This document shows positions 1 to 11,650 of a stretch of 64,000 bases of DNA, in pieces. The notes under the pieces were generated by a model. That model had not been told where the DNA came from. It did no database searches and saw only the letters and a program-made list of their open reading frames with translations. How positions within the stretch are numbered: position 1 is the stretch's first letter; every line of letters starts with the position of its first letter. The DNA comes from Paraburkholderia silvatlantica. Lineage in GTDB: Bacteria > Pseudomonadota > Gammaproteobacteria > Burkholderiales > Burkholderiaceae. The stretch lies in assembly GCF_003096715.1 (NCBI RefSeq), contig NZ_QEOL01000002.1:124001-188000 (forward strand). Direction: 5' to 3'. The translations under genes were made by a program, and so were the position numbers.

Positions 1-321
1 GCGCTCAAGGACCTGCTGACGGTGCAGAATCGCCAGATTTCGGTCGAGAACATCCAGAAGACGGTGGCGGACTTCTACAGCATCAAGGTCGCCGACATGT
101 ATTCGAAGAAGCGCCCGGCGAATATCGCGCGCCCGCGCCAGATCGCCATGTATCTGGCCAAGGAGCTCACGCAGAAGAGCCTGCCGGAAATCGGCGAGCT
201 GTTCGGCGGCCGCGACCACACCACGGTGCTGCACGCCGTGCGCAAGATCGCCGACGAACGCACCAAGGACGCCCAGCTCAATCACGAGCTGCACGTGCTC
301 GAGCAGACGCTGAAGGGGTAA
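1..321 (+). CDS. dnaA: Chromosomal replication initiator DnaA (C-terminal part, cut by window start)
   Basis: This is the last 106 codons of DnaA, open to the left edge of the window. DnaA binds 9-mer boxes at the origin and opens the duplex. What remains is mostly domain IV, the DNA-binding helix-turn-helix, with the family signature [12 protein letters not shown] and the preceding basic stretch [17 protein letters not shown]. The upstream ATPase domain is outside the window. The same-strand genes dnaN and gyrB follow, the conserved replication cluster. A GTG at 22 is only an internal codon, not the start. Confidence 0.97.
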   Translation, partial: ALKDLLTVQNRQISVENIQKTVADFYSIKVADMYSKKRPANIARPRQIAMYLAKELTQKSLPEIGELFGGRDHTTVLHAVRKIADERTKDAQLNHELHVLEQTLKG

Positions 322-609
322 TACACATCAGGCGGCGGCACTGGAATGGCGGGGCTCACGGTCGTATTCCGAAGGATTTGCCCTGTTTATTTCGCGGATC
401 GCCCCCAATTTAGGGAAGTGGTCCGTTTTCAGGCACAATATGGGTTTAACCGCCCGGCGGTCCGGGGCGGGAACCACGCCGCGGCCTGTGCTGCATCAAC
501 CGCCTGAGCGGCGCCAAAGTAGCCGGGCGCACCTGCAGATTCGTGGGGTCGCGTCGGCAATACCGGCGCCAGGCGGGCGCGCAGACCGTCACATCAACGA
601 AGGAACTCT

Positions 610-1713
610 ATGCAACTGGTCAAGACCGAACGCGATAACCTGCTGAGGCCGCTGCAAACGGTGAGCGGCATTGTCGAACGCCGCCATACGTTGCCGATCC
701 TCGCCAATCTGCTGATCACCAAAACCGGTTCCGACGTCTCGTTCCTGTCGACCGACCTCGAGTTGCAGATCACCACGACTGCCGATTTCGGCGTCGGCAA
801 CGACCAGGTGGCCACGACGGTCGCGGCGCGCAAGCTGCTCGACATCCTGCGCGCCATGCCCGACGGTCAGGTCACGCTCACGCTCGCCGACAAGCGCCTC
901 ACGGTGCAGTCGGGCAAGAGCCGCTTCGCGCTGCAAACGCTCGCCGCGGACGAGTTCCCCACGGTGGCGCAGGCCAAGGACTTCGGCGCGAACCTCGCGG
1001 TGCCGCAGAAGACGTTCCGCCAGTTGCTCGGCATGGTGTATTTCGCCATGGCGCAGCAGGACATCCGTTACTACCTGAACGGCATGCTGCTCGTCGTGGA
1101 CGGCGACCAGCTCATGGCAGTCGCGACCGACGGCCACCGCCTCGCGTTCTCGTCGATGAAGATCGAAGGCTCGTTCGCGCGCCAGGAAGTCATCATCCCG
1201 CGCAAGACCATTCTCGAACTGCAGCGCCTGCTCGAAGACATCGACGATTCGCTGAAGATCGACATCGGCGCAAGCCAGGTGAAGTTCACGTTCGGCCAGG
1301 TCGAGCTCGTCTCGAAGCTCGTCGAAGGCAAGTTCCCCGACTTCCAGCGTGTGATCCCGAAGGCGCACAAGAACACCTTCCAGATCGGCCGCGAAGAACT
1401 GCAACGCTCGCTGCAACGCGCGGCGATTCTCACGTCCGACAAGTTCAAGGGCGTGCGCTGCATCATCGAGCCGGGCCAGCTCAAGATCATGTCGACCAAC
1501 GCCGACCAGGAAGAGGCGCAGGAAGAGCTGGAAATCGCCTACCAGGGCGACACCATCGACATCGGGTTCAACGTCACGTATCTGCTCGACGTACTCGCGA
1601 ACCTGAAGGTCGACACGCTGGAAGTGAGCCTCGGCGACGCCAGTTCCAGCGCGCTCATCACGATTCCCGAGAACGAGGAATTCAAGTACGTGGTGATGCC
1701 GATGCGCATCTAA
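610..1713 (+). CDS. dnaN: DNA polymerase III beta sliding clamp
   Basis: 367 residues, the normal length for the ring-shaped beta clamp that holds DNA polymerase III on the template. The start MQLVKTERDNLLRPLQTV and the end VVMPMRI are both typical of the family. An AGGAA ribosome binding site at 601-605 fixes the ATG at 610. It lies 288 nt downstream of dnaA; that gap shows no further gene and no obvious DnaA box. A terminator-like hairpin sits between dnaN and gyrB, so gyrB may have its own promoter as well. Confidence 0.98.
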   Translation: MQLVKTERDNLLRPLQTVSGIVERRHTLPILANLLITKTGSDVSFLSTDLELQITTTADFGVGNDQVATTVAARKLLDILRAMPDGQVTLTLADKRLTVQSGKSRFALQTLAADEFPTVAQAKDFGANLAVPQKTFRQLLGMVYFAMAQQDIRYYLNGMLLVVDGDQLMAVATDGHRLAFSSMKIEGSFARQEVIIPRKTILELQRLLEDIDDSLKIDIGASQVKFTFGQVELVSKLVEGKFPDFQRVIPKAHKNTFQIGREELQRSLQRAAILTSDKFKGVRCIIEPGQLKIMSTNADQEEAQEELEIAYQGDTIDIGFNVTYLLDVLANLKVDTLEVSLGDASSSALITIPENEEFKYVVMPMRI

Positions 1714-1735
1714 AAAGCGCGACAGAAGAAGAACA

Positions 1736-1766
1736 CCAGGGGGCGCTGCGCCCCTTTGGCGTTTTT
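1736..1766 (+). terminator. Terminator-like hairpin after dnaN
   Basis: CCA plus a GC-rich inverted repeat (GGGGCGC/GCGCCCC around T1747) closes at TGG (1757-1759) and is followed by GTTTTT (1761-1766). The T run is short, so it may be an attenuator and not a full stop before gyrB. Confidence 0.5.
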
Positions 1767-1796
1767 ATGGCTTTTTGAAAAAGTCTCGAGCAGTAA

Positions 1797-4298
<2,502 letters not shown>

Positions 4299-4337
4299 TC
4301 GTCTGTGTAGGTAGACGCATAACCTGAGAAAAAAAGA

Positions 4338-4366
4338 CCCATAAGTTGAGAAACTTATGGGTTTTT
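4338..4366 (+). terminator. Intrinsic terminator of gyrB
   Basis: Perfect 10-bp stem CCCATAAGTT (4338-4347) / AACTTATGGG (4352-4361), 4-nt loop GAGA, then TTTTT. An A run precedes the stem, so it could also work on the other strand. Confidence 0.9.
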
Positions 4367-4810
4367 CGCATTAATAGTGCGGAATTATAGACGATTCATT
4401 TACGTGCACCTGCACTTCCCAAATATCTCCGAGAGCGAGTGAGCGTCTAAGAAATCGGTAGCGGCGTGGAGAAGCTAGCCTTCCGGAGGGCGCATATTTC
4501 TGGAAGGATGCCTCTCAAGTCGACGTCGACCAGTCGTGGAATCGGGCGAAGTCGGTGACGCTGGCAAGATACACGCAACGTGTTCGACGTTTTTTGCTGA
4601 GAGCTCGATGACGTATCGCATATCACTAAAGCTTTGAATGTCGGGCCTCAAGGTCGATTGCCGGTTTTGGCTACGACCGTTGAAGAACGGGCGCTTGCGA
4701 AATCGCCAGCTTTACGGCCCTGCAGATTGACGAAAGTGCAGAGGTACGTTTGCTATTCTTACTAGAAGAGAAGTTCATGCTTCACGCTCCACCGTTGCGG
4801 AGGCTCGACG
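4367..4810. other. Intergenic left edge of the accessory island
   Basis: About 440 nt between the gyrB terminator and hamA, visibly lower in GC than gyrB. I see no tRNA, no clear direct repeat with the right edge and no recognisable coding remnant. A short open stretch around 4500-4608 gives a protein-like reading on the plus strand (WKDASQVDVDQSWNRAKS) but has no start and no family I know. The promoter for hamA should lie in the right half. Confidence 0.4.
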
Positions 4811-5617
4811 ATGCCGCCTCCTGAGCACATGGGTTGGTTTGTCGCTCACCCGTCAATCAACACGACCGCAGGCAGAAGCGTTAGCATTTTCGAGTTCGCG
4901 CATCAGCCGGACGATGCAATCCTGGCTGCATGGGCTCGTCATTTTCGGGAACACTATTGCCTAGATGCCGACATCGATGTCCTTAGAGGTGGCACCGGCC
5001 TTTCGCGTGCTCAGTTTTTGATTGAGCGGATTTTTCCGAACGCGGAAAATCCAGGACCCGCCGTTCGGGCGGGCGATTTCGCGGAGATACTCGTTTCGGA
5101 CTTTCTCGAGTACAGCCTGGACCACTGGGTGCCTCGCTGGCGATTCTCCGAAAAAGCCACCCCAAATGAGTCGGTCAAAGGCACTGACATCATCGGACTG
5201 CGAATATGTCCGAACGGAAATGCTTTTCAAGACACGCTGACGACGTTCGAAGTGAAGGCTCAGTTGTCTGGTGGTCGTGCAAGAGCTAGATTGCAGGATG
5301 CCGTCGACGATGCCGCGAAAGACCGGGTAAGGCAAGCGTACACGCTCTTAGCCATGAAGCGCAGAGCGCATCTGATTCGCGATACCGAACGAGTGGCGTT
5401 GGTGGAACGCTTTCAGCTGAAAGCTGATAGACCATTCACAGAACAAGTCGGTGCCGCCGCTGTCGTCAACAATTTGGTGTTCGACGCTGAGCAGATAGCT
5501 GCGACCTCGACAGTTGCGCATCCGCCCGGGACAGCTCTTCTCTTGCTGGTCATCCGAGGCGAAGACTTGATGACGCTCGCTCACAACCTCTACGAAAGAG
5601 CCGCAAATGAGGCCTGA
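4811..5617 (+). CDS. hamA: HamA-like nuclease (DUF1837) of a Hachiman-type defence system
   Basis: 268 residues. The core has the order expected for the HamA/AbpA DUF1837 fold: GDFAEILVSDFLEY (88-101), then a basic patch, then VKGTD (122-126) and FEVKA (146-150). D126, E147 and K149 fit a PD-(D/E)xK nuclease site. In known Hachiman systems HamA is held inactive by the HamB helicase and degrades DNA once HamB senses damaged or phage DNA. A strong GGAGG at 4799-4803 places the start at 4811. It overlaps the next helicase gene by 11 nt, which supports co-translation. The family call is from motif recognition; a related DUF1837-helicase pair such as AbpAB is the same thing under another name. Confidence 0.72.
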   Translation: MPPPEHMGWFVAHPSINTTAGRSVSIFEFAHQPDDAILAAWARHFREHYCLDADIDVLRGGTGLSRAQFLIERIFPNAENPGPAVRAGDFAEILVSDFLEYSLDHWVPRWRFSEKATPNESVKGTDIIGLRICPNGNAFQDTLTTFEVKAQLSGGRARARLQDAVDDAAKDRVRQAYTLLAMKRRAHLIRDTERVALVERFQLKADRPFTEQVGAAAVVNNLVFDAEQIAATSTVAHPPGTALLLLVIRGEDLMTLAHNLYERAANEA

Positions 5618-8600
5618 GGCCAATTCTCGACGCTTATTCGGCATTACGCAGGCAAAGGCGCGTATGTTCGAATATGCGGTACCAGAGAACCACCATCTCG
5701 CAATCCCTCCCGGCACCCATCCCGAAGACCTCTTTCTTCTCACCATTGGAATCTTGGGGGACGAAGCGGCCGCGCTGTGCGAGCAGTACGAACAACGAGC
5801 GACCCTTGTCGCCTCTGGTGTTCCGACCGACCGACAAGGTCTGCGCTTTGCGGCATCTTTCTTTCATGCCTACGTCGCCGCACGCTTCGACGATGAGTTG
5901 GACGACGAGGTTCTGACGCTCGCTGCGGCATCGTTCTACCTGTCGGAGACGCCAGGCAGTAGCGTGGTGATAAGTAATCTTCTCGCGGACCGAGGTTTTC
6001 CGGTTGATGACCCGCTCCCGACGGTCTTACGGTTTGCACTGGCGAATCGCTTGACAGACGCGTACGTTGCCCCTGAATACCGGTTCTCGCTCGAACTGCG
6101 AGCGGTGTCAGCCGCTGCGTCTGAACTGCTCACCCGCGTCGGCGGCGACGAGCGCATTTTGCTGCGCAATGCGGCAATCCTTCGTCGGGTGGTCTACGCG
6201 AGAGGAAGCGCCCGTGAGGTAGCCCTTGTCGACGTGTGCGTAGCAACCATTCTCCGCAAGGTCAGCAACTCAAGTCGTTTGAATTTGCCTAGATATTCTA
6301 GGCTCGACGATGAGGCATGGTTGGACGTATTTCTCAAACGAGACTTCGTCTCGGAGCTTTGGCCGTCACAACGGCTCTTGGGAGAATCGGGCGTCTTCGC
6401 CGGTGCCTCAGCCGTTGTGCAGATGCCAACGAGTGCGGGGAAAACTCGGGCGGTCGAACTGGTGATACGAAGCGCAATCTTGGCGAACAACGCGCGCACC
6501 GCTGTGGTGGTCGCGCCCTTCAGGGCGCTTTGCCACGAGATTTCGATGTCGCTGCGGCAGGCCTTTGCTGGGGAGCAGGTATCAATCGACGAACTGTCCG
6601 ACGTTCTGCAGGAAGATTTTACGGAGCTGCTGGCCGAGTTGCTCGGAGAGGAGCACCAACCTCGACCTCAAATTTTGGTGCTCACACCGGAAAAGTTTTT
6701 GTACGTACTGCGCCAGTCGCCGGAGCTTGCGGAAAAGATAGGCCTTGTCATCTACGACGAGGGACATCAATTCGACTCGGGAGCTCGAGGCGTAACCTAC
6801 GAGCTGCTGCTCACAACTTTGAAAAGTGCCCTACCGAGAAAGGCGCAGATAATTCTCGTCTCAGCGGTGATTTCGAACGGGGAAGTCGTCGGACGATGGC
6901 TGCTGGGCGAGCGCTCACGCGTTGCCCGAGGCGAGGACCTTGCCCCTACGCAACGTTCCGTAGCGTTTGCAAGCTGGAAGACAGCGCTTGGAACTCTGCA
7001 GTTCAATGCCTTGGGTGCAGCCGAAGACTTTCCTTACTTTGTTCCACGGATTATTGAGTCGGTCAGATTGCCTCTACTAGGTCGCGAGCGGCGAAATCGG
7101 GTATTCCCTGAAAAAGATGATGCCGCTGACGTTGCGCTGTACCTAGGGTTGAAGCTAGCACCGCAAGGCAGTTCCGCAATCTTCTGCGGTCGAAAAGACA
7201 GTGCGGCGGGTATTGTTGCAAAGGCGGTCGAATACTTCTCACGTGGTGTTCCATTTGATGCACCTAGTACCGCTGCGGACGCGGATGAACTGCGACGGCT
7301 TGTCCATTTGCACGTCAAGCATTTTGGCGGGGATGCCGTCGTAACAATGGGGGCCAGGCTCGGTATTCTGGCTCATCACGGCAACACGCCCCAAGGCCTA
7401 CGCGTGTGCATTGAACACGCGATGAAAGAATCTCTGATTCCTCTCGTGGTATGTACGTCGACTCTGGCACAGGGAGTCAATTTACCGCTCAGATACCTGA
7501 TTGTTTCAAGCATTTACCAAGGTGGTGAGCGTGTGAAGGTTAGAGACTTTCATAATCTCATGGGCCGTGCTGGACGCGCCGGCATGCATATCGAGGGCTC
7601 CGTCATCTTCGCCGATACCCGCGTCTTTGATGACAAAGACGCTCGGCAACGCCGGAATCGGTGGCGATGGGATGCCGTTAGAGAACTGCTTGATGCTCGA
7701 AACGTGGAGCCAACTGGTAGCTCGCTTCTGGCTCTCGTCGAACCGATTGTGAACGATGACGGTTCCGAGGAGGTCCAGAATGCGTTCGATGTGGCCGTTG
7801 CTTTGCTCGCCGACGAAGACAATGCACTGGCGCAAATCAACGACGACCCCGTCTATCTGCGCGCGGTGCGTGCCACGCCTGAGGCAGTTGCGCGACAGGT
7901 CAAACATAAGGCCCGATTGCTGAACGCTGTTGCCAGCTTTTTGCAGGCTAGTCGCGGCGACGAAGAGTTCGAGCAGTTCCTTCAACAAGTCGAAGGCCTC
8001 GCTGAAAGCACTTTCGCCTTTATGCTCGCGTCAGACAACCAAAAGGAGCTGCTCAAGCGGATATTCGTCGAAGTCGCACGAGCTGTGCATGACCGCGAGC
8101 CGGATACGGTCGCGCAACGACGCAACTCCAGAACGCTCCTCGGCCTCAACGCGCTCGCGAAGATTTACAGATGGTGTGAGGACCATCGCGAAGATGTACT
8201 GGCGTCGCTTACACAAGAGCAATTGCTGTCGACGATATGGCCTCTCCTCGCCGCAGTCAGCGAAGACGAGCTATTCTCAAAGTGCATCGGTAAGGAGCAC
8301 CTTGAACATATCGCGCAACTGTGGCTTTCGGGTCAGCCGTACTACCGAATTGAGGAGGAAATACACAGAAGGCGCATTGCAAAACGCCATGGGACAGGCC
8401 AACGTCGGTTCACGTCCGGAGACGTTGTGGACATCTGCGACAACTGCTTCGGATACGAGTTTTCACTTTATCTCACTGCACTGGTTACTTTCTTCGAGCG
8501 AGGGGACGAGGCCGATAGACCACCGACTGTCGAATTGCTGAAACAACTGCAAAGCGGCCTGAAGTATGGATTACCTAATGCCCTGCTGGTGGCAATTCAC

Positions 8601-8780
8601 GAAACGGGCTTCTCAGACCGCATGCTTGTGCAAGATTTGCAACCGAGCTTAATCGGCGTCGAGGCAGTGCGCGCCGAGGTGATTGGCCGCGTTCGAAATG
8701 TGCAAGTCGAAGTACGAGAAGTTCTTCAGCAGTACCCACACTATTTTGAATCGATTCTCGACACCATCGTGGAAGCTTGA
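5607..8780 (+). CDS. hamB: HamB-like superfamily 2 helicase of a Hachiman-type defence system
   Basis: 1057 residues. Superfamily 2 helicase with Walker A MPTSAGKT (273-280), DEGH box (384-387), motif III-like VSAVISNG, and a second RecA domain with STLAQGVNLPLR and the arginine-finger motif NLMGRAGRAG (650-659). About 250 residues precede the motor and about 390 follow it, largely helical and not recognised. It starts inside hamA (11-nt overlap), so the pair is one translational unit. In Hachiman, HamB is the DNA-loading sensor that releases HamA. The helicase call is certain; the Hachiman name rests on the HamA partner. Confidence 0.78.
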   Translation: MRPEANSRRLFGITQAKARMFEYAVPENHHLAIPPGTHPEDLFLLTIGILGDEAAALCEQYEQRATLVASGVPTDRQGLRFAASFFHAYVAARFDDELDDEVLTLAAASFYLSETPGSSVVISNLLADRGFPVDDPLPTVLRFALANRLTDAYVAPEYRFSLELRAVSAAASELLTRVGGDERILLRNAAILRRVVYARGSAREVALVDVCVATILRKVSNSSRLNLPRYSRLDDEAWLDVFLKRDFVSELWPSQRLLGESGVFAGASAVVQMPTSAGKTRAVELVIRSAILANNARTAVVVAPFRALCHEISMSLRQAFAGEQVSIDELSDVLQEDFTELLAELLGEEHQPRPQILVLTPEKFLYVLRQSPELAEKIGLVIYDEGHQFDSGARGVTYELLLTTLKSALPRKAQIILVSAVISNGEVVGRWLLGERSRVARGEDLAPTQRSVAFASWKTALGTLQFNALGAAEDFPYFVPRIIESVRLPLLGRERRNRVFPEKDDAADVALYLGLKLAPQGSSAIFCGRKDSAAGIVAKAVEYFSRGVPFDAPSTAADADELRRLVHLHVKHFGGDAVVTMGARLGILAHHGNTPQGLRVCIEHAMKESLIPLVVCTSTLAQGVNLPLRYLIVSSIYQGGERVKVRDFHNLMGRAGRAGMHIEGSVIFADTRVFDDKDARQRRNRWRWDAVRELLDARNVEPTGSSLLALVEPIVNDDGSEEVQNAFDVAVALLADEDNALAQINDDPVYLRAVRATPEAVARQVKHKARLLNAVASFLQASRGDEEFEQFLQQVEGLAESTFAFMLASDNQKELLKRIFVEVARAVHDREPDTVAQRRNSRTLLGLNALAKIYRWCEDHREDVLASLTQEQLLSTIWPLLAAVSEDELFSKCIGKEHLEHIAQLWLSGQPYYRIEEEIHRRRIAKRHGTGQRRFTSGDVVDICDNCFGYEFSLYLTALVTFFERGDEADRPPTVELLKQLQSGLKYGLPNALLVAIHETGFSDRMLVQDLQPSLIGVEAVRAEVIGRVRNVQVEVREVLQQYPHYFESILDTIVEA

Positions 8781-8831
8781 TGGCTCGCTTGCGAGTATCT
8801 GGGGTTCAGGGCGAGCCCGCGCGGGACGGGA

Positions 8832-9155
8832 ACTCATCCAGTTCTCTCCGCTGCCGACTTCCCATAGGTACTCTTTTTTCCCGTCTTCGGTTTTACTGAA
8901 ACTGAGAGTGAGTTCCTGCTTGTCCAGTTTTACCTTACCACGCTGTTCCAAACCCAGCGCATTTGCGTATTTGCTGATTTGCCCTGTCAGCGCGTCGTCG
9001 ACAAGCGCTTCTCTACGTTCGGAGTCCACCTCAGCCAGGTATTTTGCGATTTCCTCAATCTGCTTTGTAATCTCTGCAATTTGAAGAGATAGCTCGTCGG
9101 TATCGCGAAGTGGCGCGAAAAAACCTAACCATCTTGCACACTTCATCGCAATGCT
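8832..9155 (-). pseudogene. Remnant of a DUF3732 SMC-like ATPase, C-terminal part
   Basis: About 105 codons resemble the C-terminal part of DUF3732 proteins: a coiled coil (LQIAEITKQIEEIAKYL), a domain with KVKLDKQELTLSF, and the ABC-signature-like EVGSGENWMS. DUF3732 proteins are partners in ABC-three-component defence operons. The similarity stops right after GSGENWMS and the frame then runs on into the antisense of hamB. Upstream, an in-frame TGA at 9173-9175 equivalent is not needed: the stop is already at 9156-9158. The gene therefore lacks its Walker A half and its end and must be dead. Another minus-strand open frame (9206-9475) may be debris of the same operon. Confidence 0.6.
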
Positions 9156-9467
9156 TCAGCGAGCGTTACGCAAAGGCGAGTGCTATAGCTTGCGCGGCCA
9201 CTTCGCTATATCACGAACGCGGATGGACCTCTTCGCCGAACCACCGAGGAATGAGATTCCCCTGCGACCTTGAAGTGTTCGACGTGAACGACAACGACCT
9301 TGCCGTCGGTGTGTGCGACGTCGTTGATACGTTTCCACTGGCCGCCTTGGGCGTGACGGAATAAATAGAACGATGCTTCGACAGGGTTTGGCAAATCCGA
9401 AAACCACCTGAGGCATCCTACTGTGTTTAAATTGTACGCAAGGAAATCCACCAGCCCGGGGACAAAC

Positions 9468-10187
9468 ATGCGCATCGAATCAATTCACATTAAAAACCTC
9501 AGGTCCATCAAGGACGCGAAGGTTTCCCTTAACCAATACAACTGCTTTGTCGGACCGAACGGCGCGGGGAAATCCACATTTTTGTTCGCGCTAAATGTCT
9601 TCTTCCGTGAGACCGATGGTGCATCTACCGACGTGGCACTTCTGTCGGCCGAAGACTTTCACCGAAAGGACACATCTCAGCCCATCGAAATCACGGTGAC
9701 GTTCTGCGACCTTAACGCCGAAGCAAAGGAAGAATTCAAAGCCTACTTCCGAATGGACCGCCTGACCGTGACCGCGAAAGCAACGTTCAATGCCGGCACG
9801 GGAAGAGCGGAGGTTCGGCAATTCGGCCAGCGACTTGGGATGGCGGAGTTCATGCACTTTTTCGAGCGCATGGGCGACAAGGCCAAGGCCGATGAACTGA
9901 AGCAGATATACGGAACACTACAGGCCCAGTTTGACCTTCCAAAGGCCGCAAGTCAGGCTGCGATGGCAGAGTCCCTCAAGTCCTACGAGGCAGACCGTCC
10001 CGGTGACTGTATTCTGATTCCCAGCGAAGACCAGTTCTACGGCGTCAGCAAAGGCACAAACCGACTTCAGAAGTATCTCCAGTGGGTCTCTATATTCCTG
10101 CGGTCAAAGATGCTACCGCTGAGCAATCGGAAGGGAAGGCTACAGCTCTTGGGAAACTGGTCGCCCGGACTGTCCGTTCCAAGGTAA
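9468..10187 (+). CDS. OLD-family ATP-dependent nuclease, N-terminal ATPase fragment (frameshifted)
   Basis: Start chosen at the ATG reading MRIESIHIKNLRSIKD, the usual beginning of OLD/RecF-type ATPases; a GTG 45 nt upstream is in frame but has no support. Walker A is GPNGAGKS. Homologous sequence runs to LQKYLQW (about residue 206) and then the frame is wrong: the text after it ends at 10187, while the expected continuation VYIPAVKDATAE is found in the +2 frame from 10091. Removing TC at about 10089-10090 restores one gene of about 640 codons, 9468-11398. Class 1 OLD proteins are anti-phage nucleases. The gene is either inactive or carries a sequencing error. Confidence 0.75.
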   Translation: MRIESIHIKNLRSIKDAKVSLNQYNCFVGPNGAGKSTFLFALNVFFRETDGASTDVALLSAEDFHRKDTSQPIEITVTFCDLNAEAKEEFKAYFRMDRLTVTAKATFNAGTGRAEVRQFGQRLGMAEFMHFFERMGDKAKADELKQIYGTLQAQFDLPKAASQAAMAESLKSYEADRPGDCILIPSEDQFYGVSKGTNRLQKYLQWVSIFLRSKMLPLSNRKGRLQLLGNWSPGLSVPR

Positions 10188-11398
10188 ATTTCGCTGAGCG
10201 TCTGACGGAAATGGCGCAGCGTGCGCGAGATGAATATCAGCAGCTTCTTGACGAAAGTCAGGGGGCACTGGCAGATATATCTGACTCGCTACAGACGCGT
10301 TTGATGCAGTGGGCGCATCCTGACACCAGCCTGCGTGTGAGTTGGCAACAAGACCCGGACAAGTCGGTTAGGGTTGAGGAGCCGTTCGCAAAGATAATTG
10401 CCGGCGAGGGAACTTTCGAAGGAGACCTGGTTCGCTTTGGTCACGGTTTCCAACGCTCCTTTCTACTAGCCCTGCTGCAGGAGCTGGCAAATCAGGGAGA
10501 GACGACAGAGCCTCGACTCATCCTTGGCTGTGAGGAACCGGAACTATACCAACACCCTCCCCAGGCTCGCCATCTTGCAGGCGTTCTGAACGCATTGGCT
10601 GAGGGCGGTTCACAGGTTCTCGTAACGACCCATAGTCCATTGTTTGTCTCGGGCAACTCGTTCGAAAGCGTTCGGATGGTGCGGCGCGATTCGGACACGA
10701 AGGCCTCTTACACCACTCAGCCGCTACCAGCCAAGATTGGTGAGAAGTACGCGGAGCTGACCGGCGAAAAGCCGCTCGACCCTCGGGGGTCGCTTGCGCG
10801 CATTGCGCAAATACTGCAGCCGACACTGACCGAGATATTCTTCGCCCAGAGGGTAATCTTGGTGGAGGGTATCGAGGACGTCGCGTACATCAACTCGTGG
10901 TTGACACTCACGAACCGCATGCCCGAGTTTCGTAAGGCCGGATGCCACATCGTTCACGTCGATAGCAAGAGCAACATCCTGCGTCCAGCAATCATCGCTC
11001 AGCAGCTAGAAATCCCGGTCTTTATCGTCTTTGACGGCGACGCGGACTGCAAAGAGGAGCATAAGCACCATCATGTGAGAGATAACGCAGCCCTGCTGAA
11101 ACTAGTGGGCGGCGACGACAAGACGCCGATACCGGCAGAGACCATTTGGGCCGGCAACCACGCAATCTGGCGCACAAATCTCGGAGATACTGTCGACGCG
11201 GAGCTCTTGGAGGGGATGGGCGCGAATGCCTACGAAAAAGTGAAGAACGAGGCCCACGCATCCTATGGAAACGCCAAGGGCCTTCACAAGAATCCGTTGC
11301 TCATTGGGGCGAAGCTCGCCTTAGCTGTCGACAATGGAGGCAAATCCGCGTCGTTGGACAAGCTCTGCGACCTCCTTCTCGAGTTCGGCAAACGCTGA
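10082..11398 (+). CDS. OLD-family ATP-dependent nuclease, C-terminal ATPase/Toprim fragment (frameshifted)
   Basis: Second half of the split OLD gene. It holds the rest of the ATPase domain (signature region GHGFQRSFLLALLQEL, Walker B-like LILGCEEPELYQHP, then VLVTTHSPLFVSG) and the Toprim nuclease domain (ILVEGIEDVAYINSW; VFIVFDGDADC) whose acidic residues bind metal. Real homology begins near 10091; the ATG-like start at 10082 is only where this frame opens. No UvrD-like GajB helicase follows, so it is not a Gabija operon; the next gene is hsdM after a 250-nt gap. It is unlikely to be translated on its own, as no good ribosome binding site is visible. Confidence 0.75.
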   Translation: MGLYIPAVKDATAEQSEGKATALGKLVARTVRSKVNFAERLTEMAQRARDEYQQLLDESQGALADISDSLQTRLMQWAHPDTSLRVSWQQDPDKSVRVEEPFAKIIAGEGTFEGDLVRFGHGFQRSFLLALLQELANQGETTEPRLILGCEEPELYQHPPQARHLAGVLNALAEGGSQVLVTTHSPLFVSGNSFESVRMVRRDSDTKASYTTQPLPAKIGEKYAELTGEKPLDPRGSLARIAQILQPTLTEIFFAQRVILVEGIEDVAYINSWLTLTNRMPEFRKAGCHIVHVDSKSNILRPAIIAQQLEIPVFIVFDGDADCKEEHKHHHVRDNAALLKLVGGDDKTPIPAETIWAGNHAIWRTNLGDTVDAELLEGMGANAYEKVKNEAHASYGNAKGLHKNPLLIGAKLALAVDNGGKSASLDKLCDLLLEFGKR

Positions 11399-11650
11399 CC
11401 AATTGTCCACTATCGTTCTCTGCGTCAGCCGATGTCGTCTCGCCACGGGCTGACGCGGGACCACGGATGGGCTGCCTCCAAACTCCGCTTCAGTCTGCCC
11501 CCCCCCGGAGCGAATGTTTCCCTCAGGAATCACCGGCGAGGCGGAGGTAAAATCGACGCCACGTCCACCGCTGCCGACAGCATGCCAGCAGCGGTGTCCC
11601 CCCGCACTCGGTCGCCCCAGTAACCAGCACACAGGCAAGGTCGAAATACA

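Noticed and set aside
9206..9475. Minus-strand frame of 89 codons (LRWFSDLPNPVEASF and KRINDVAHTDGKVVVVHVEHF)
   Set aside because: It reads like real protein sequence but I cannot assign a family and it overlaps the start of the OLD gene; kept only as possible debris of the lost DUF3732 operon.
9468..11398. Gabija system (GajA)
   Set aside because: The OLD gene is not followed by a UvrD-like GajB helicase; the next gene is hsdM.
11500..11512. C-rich run near 11500 as a phase-variation tract
   Set aside because: It lies between genes, far from the hsdM start, so slippage would not change a frame.
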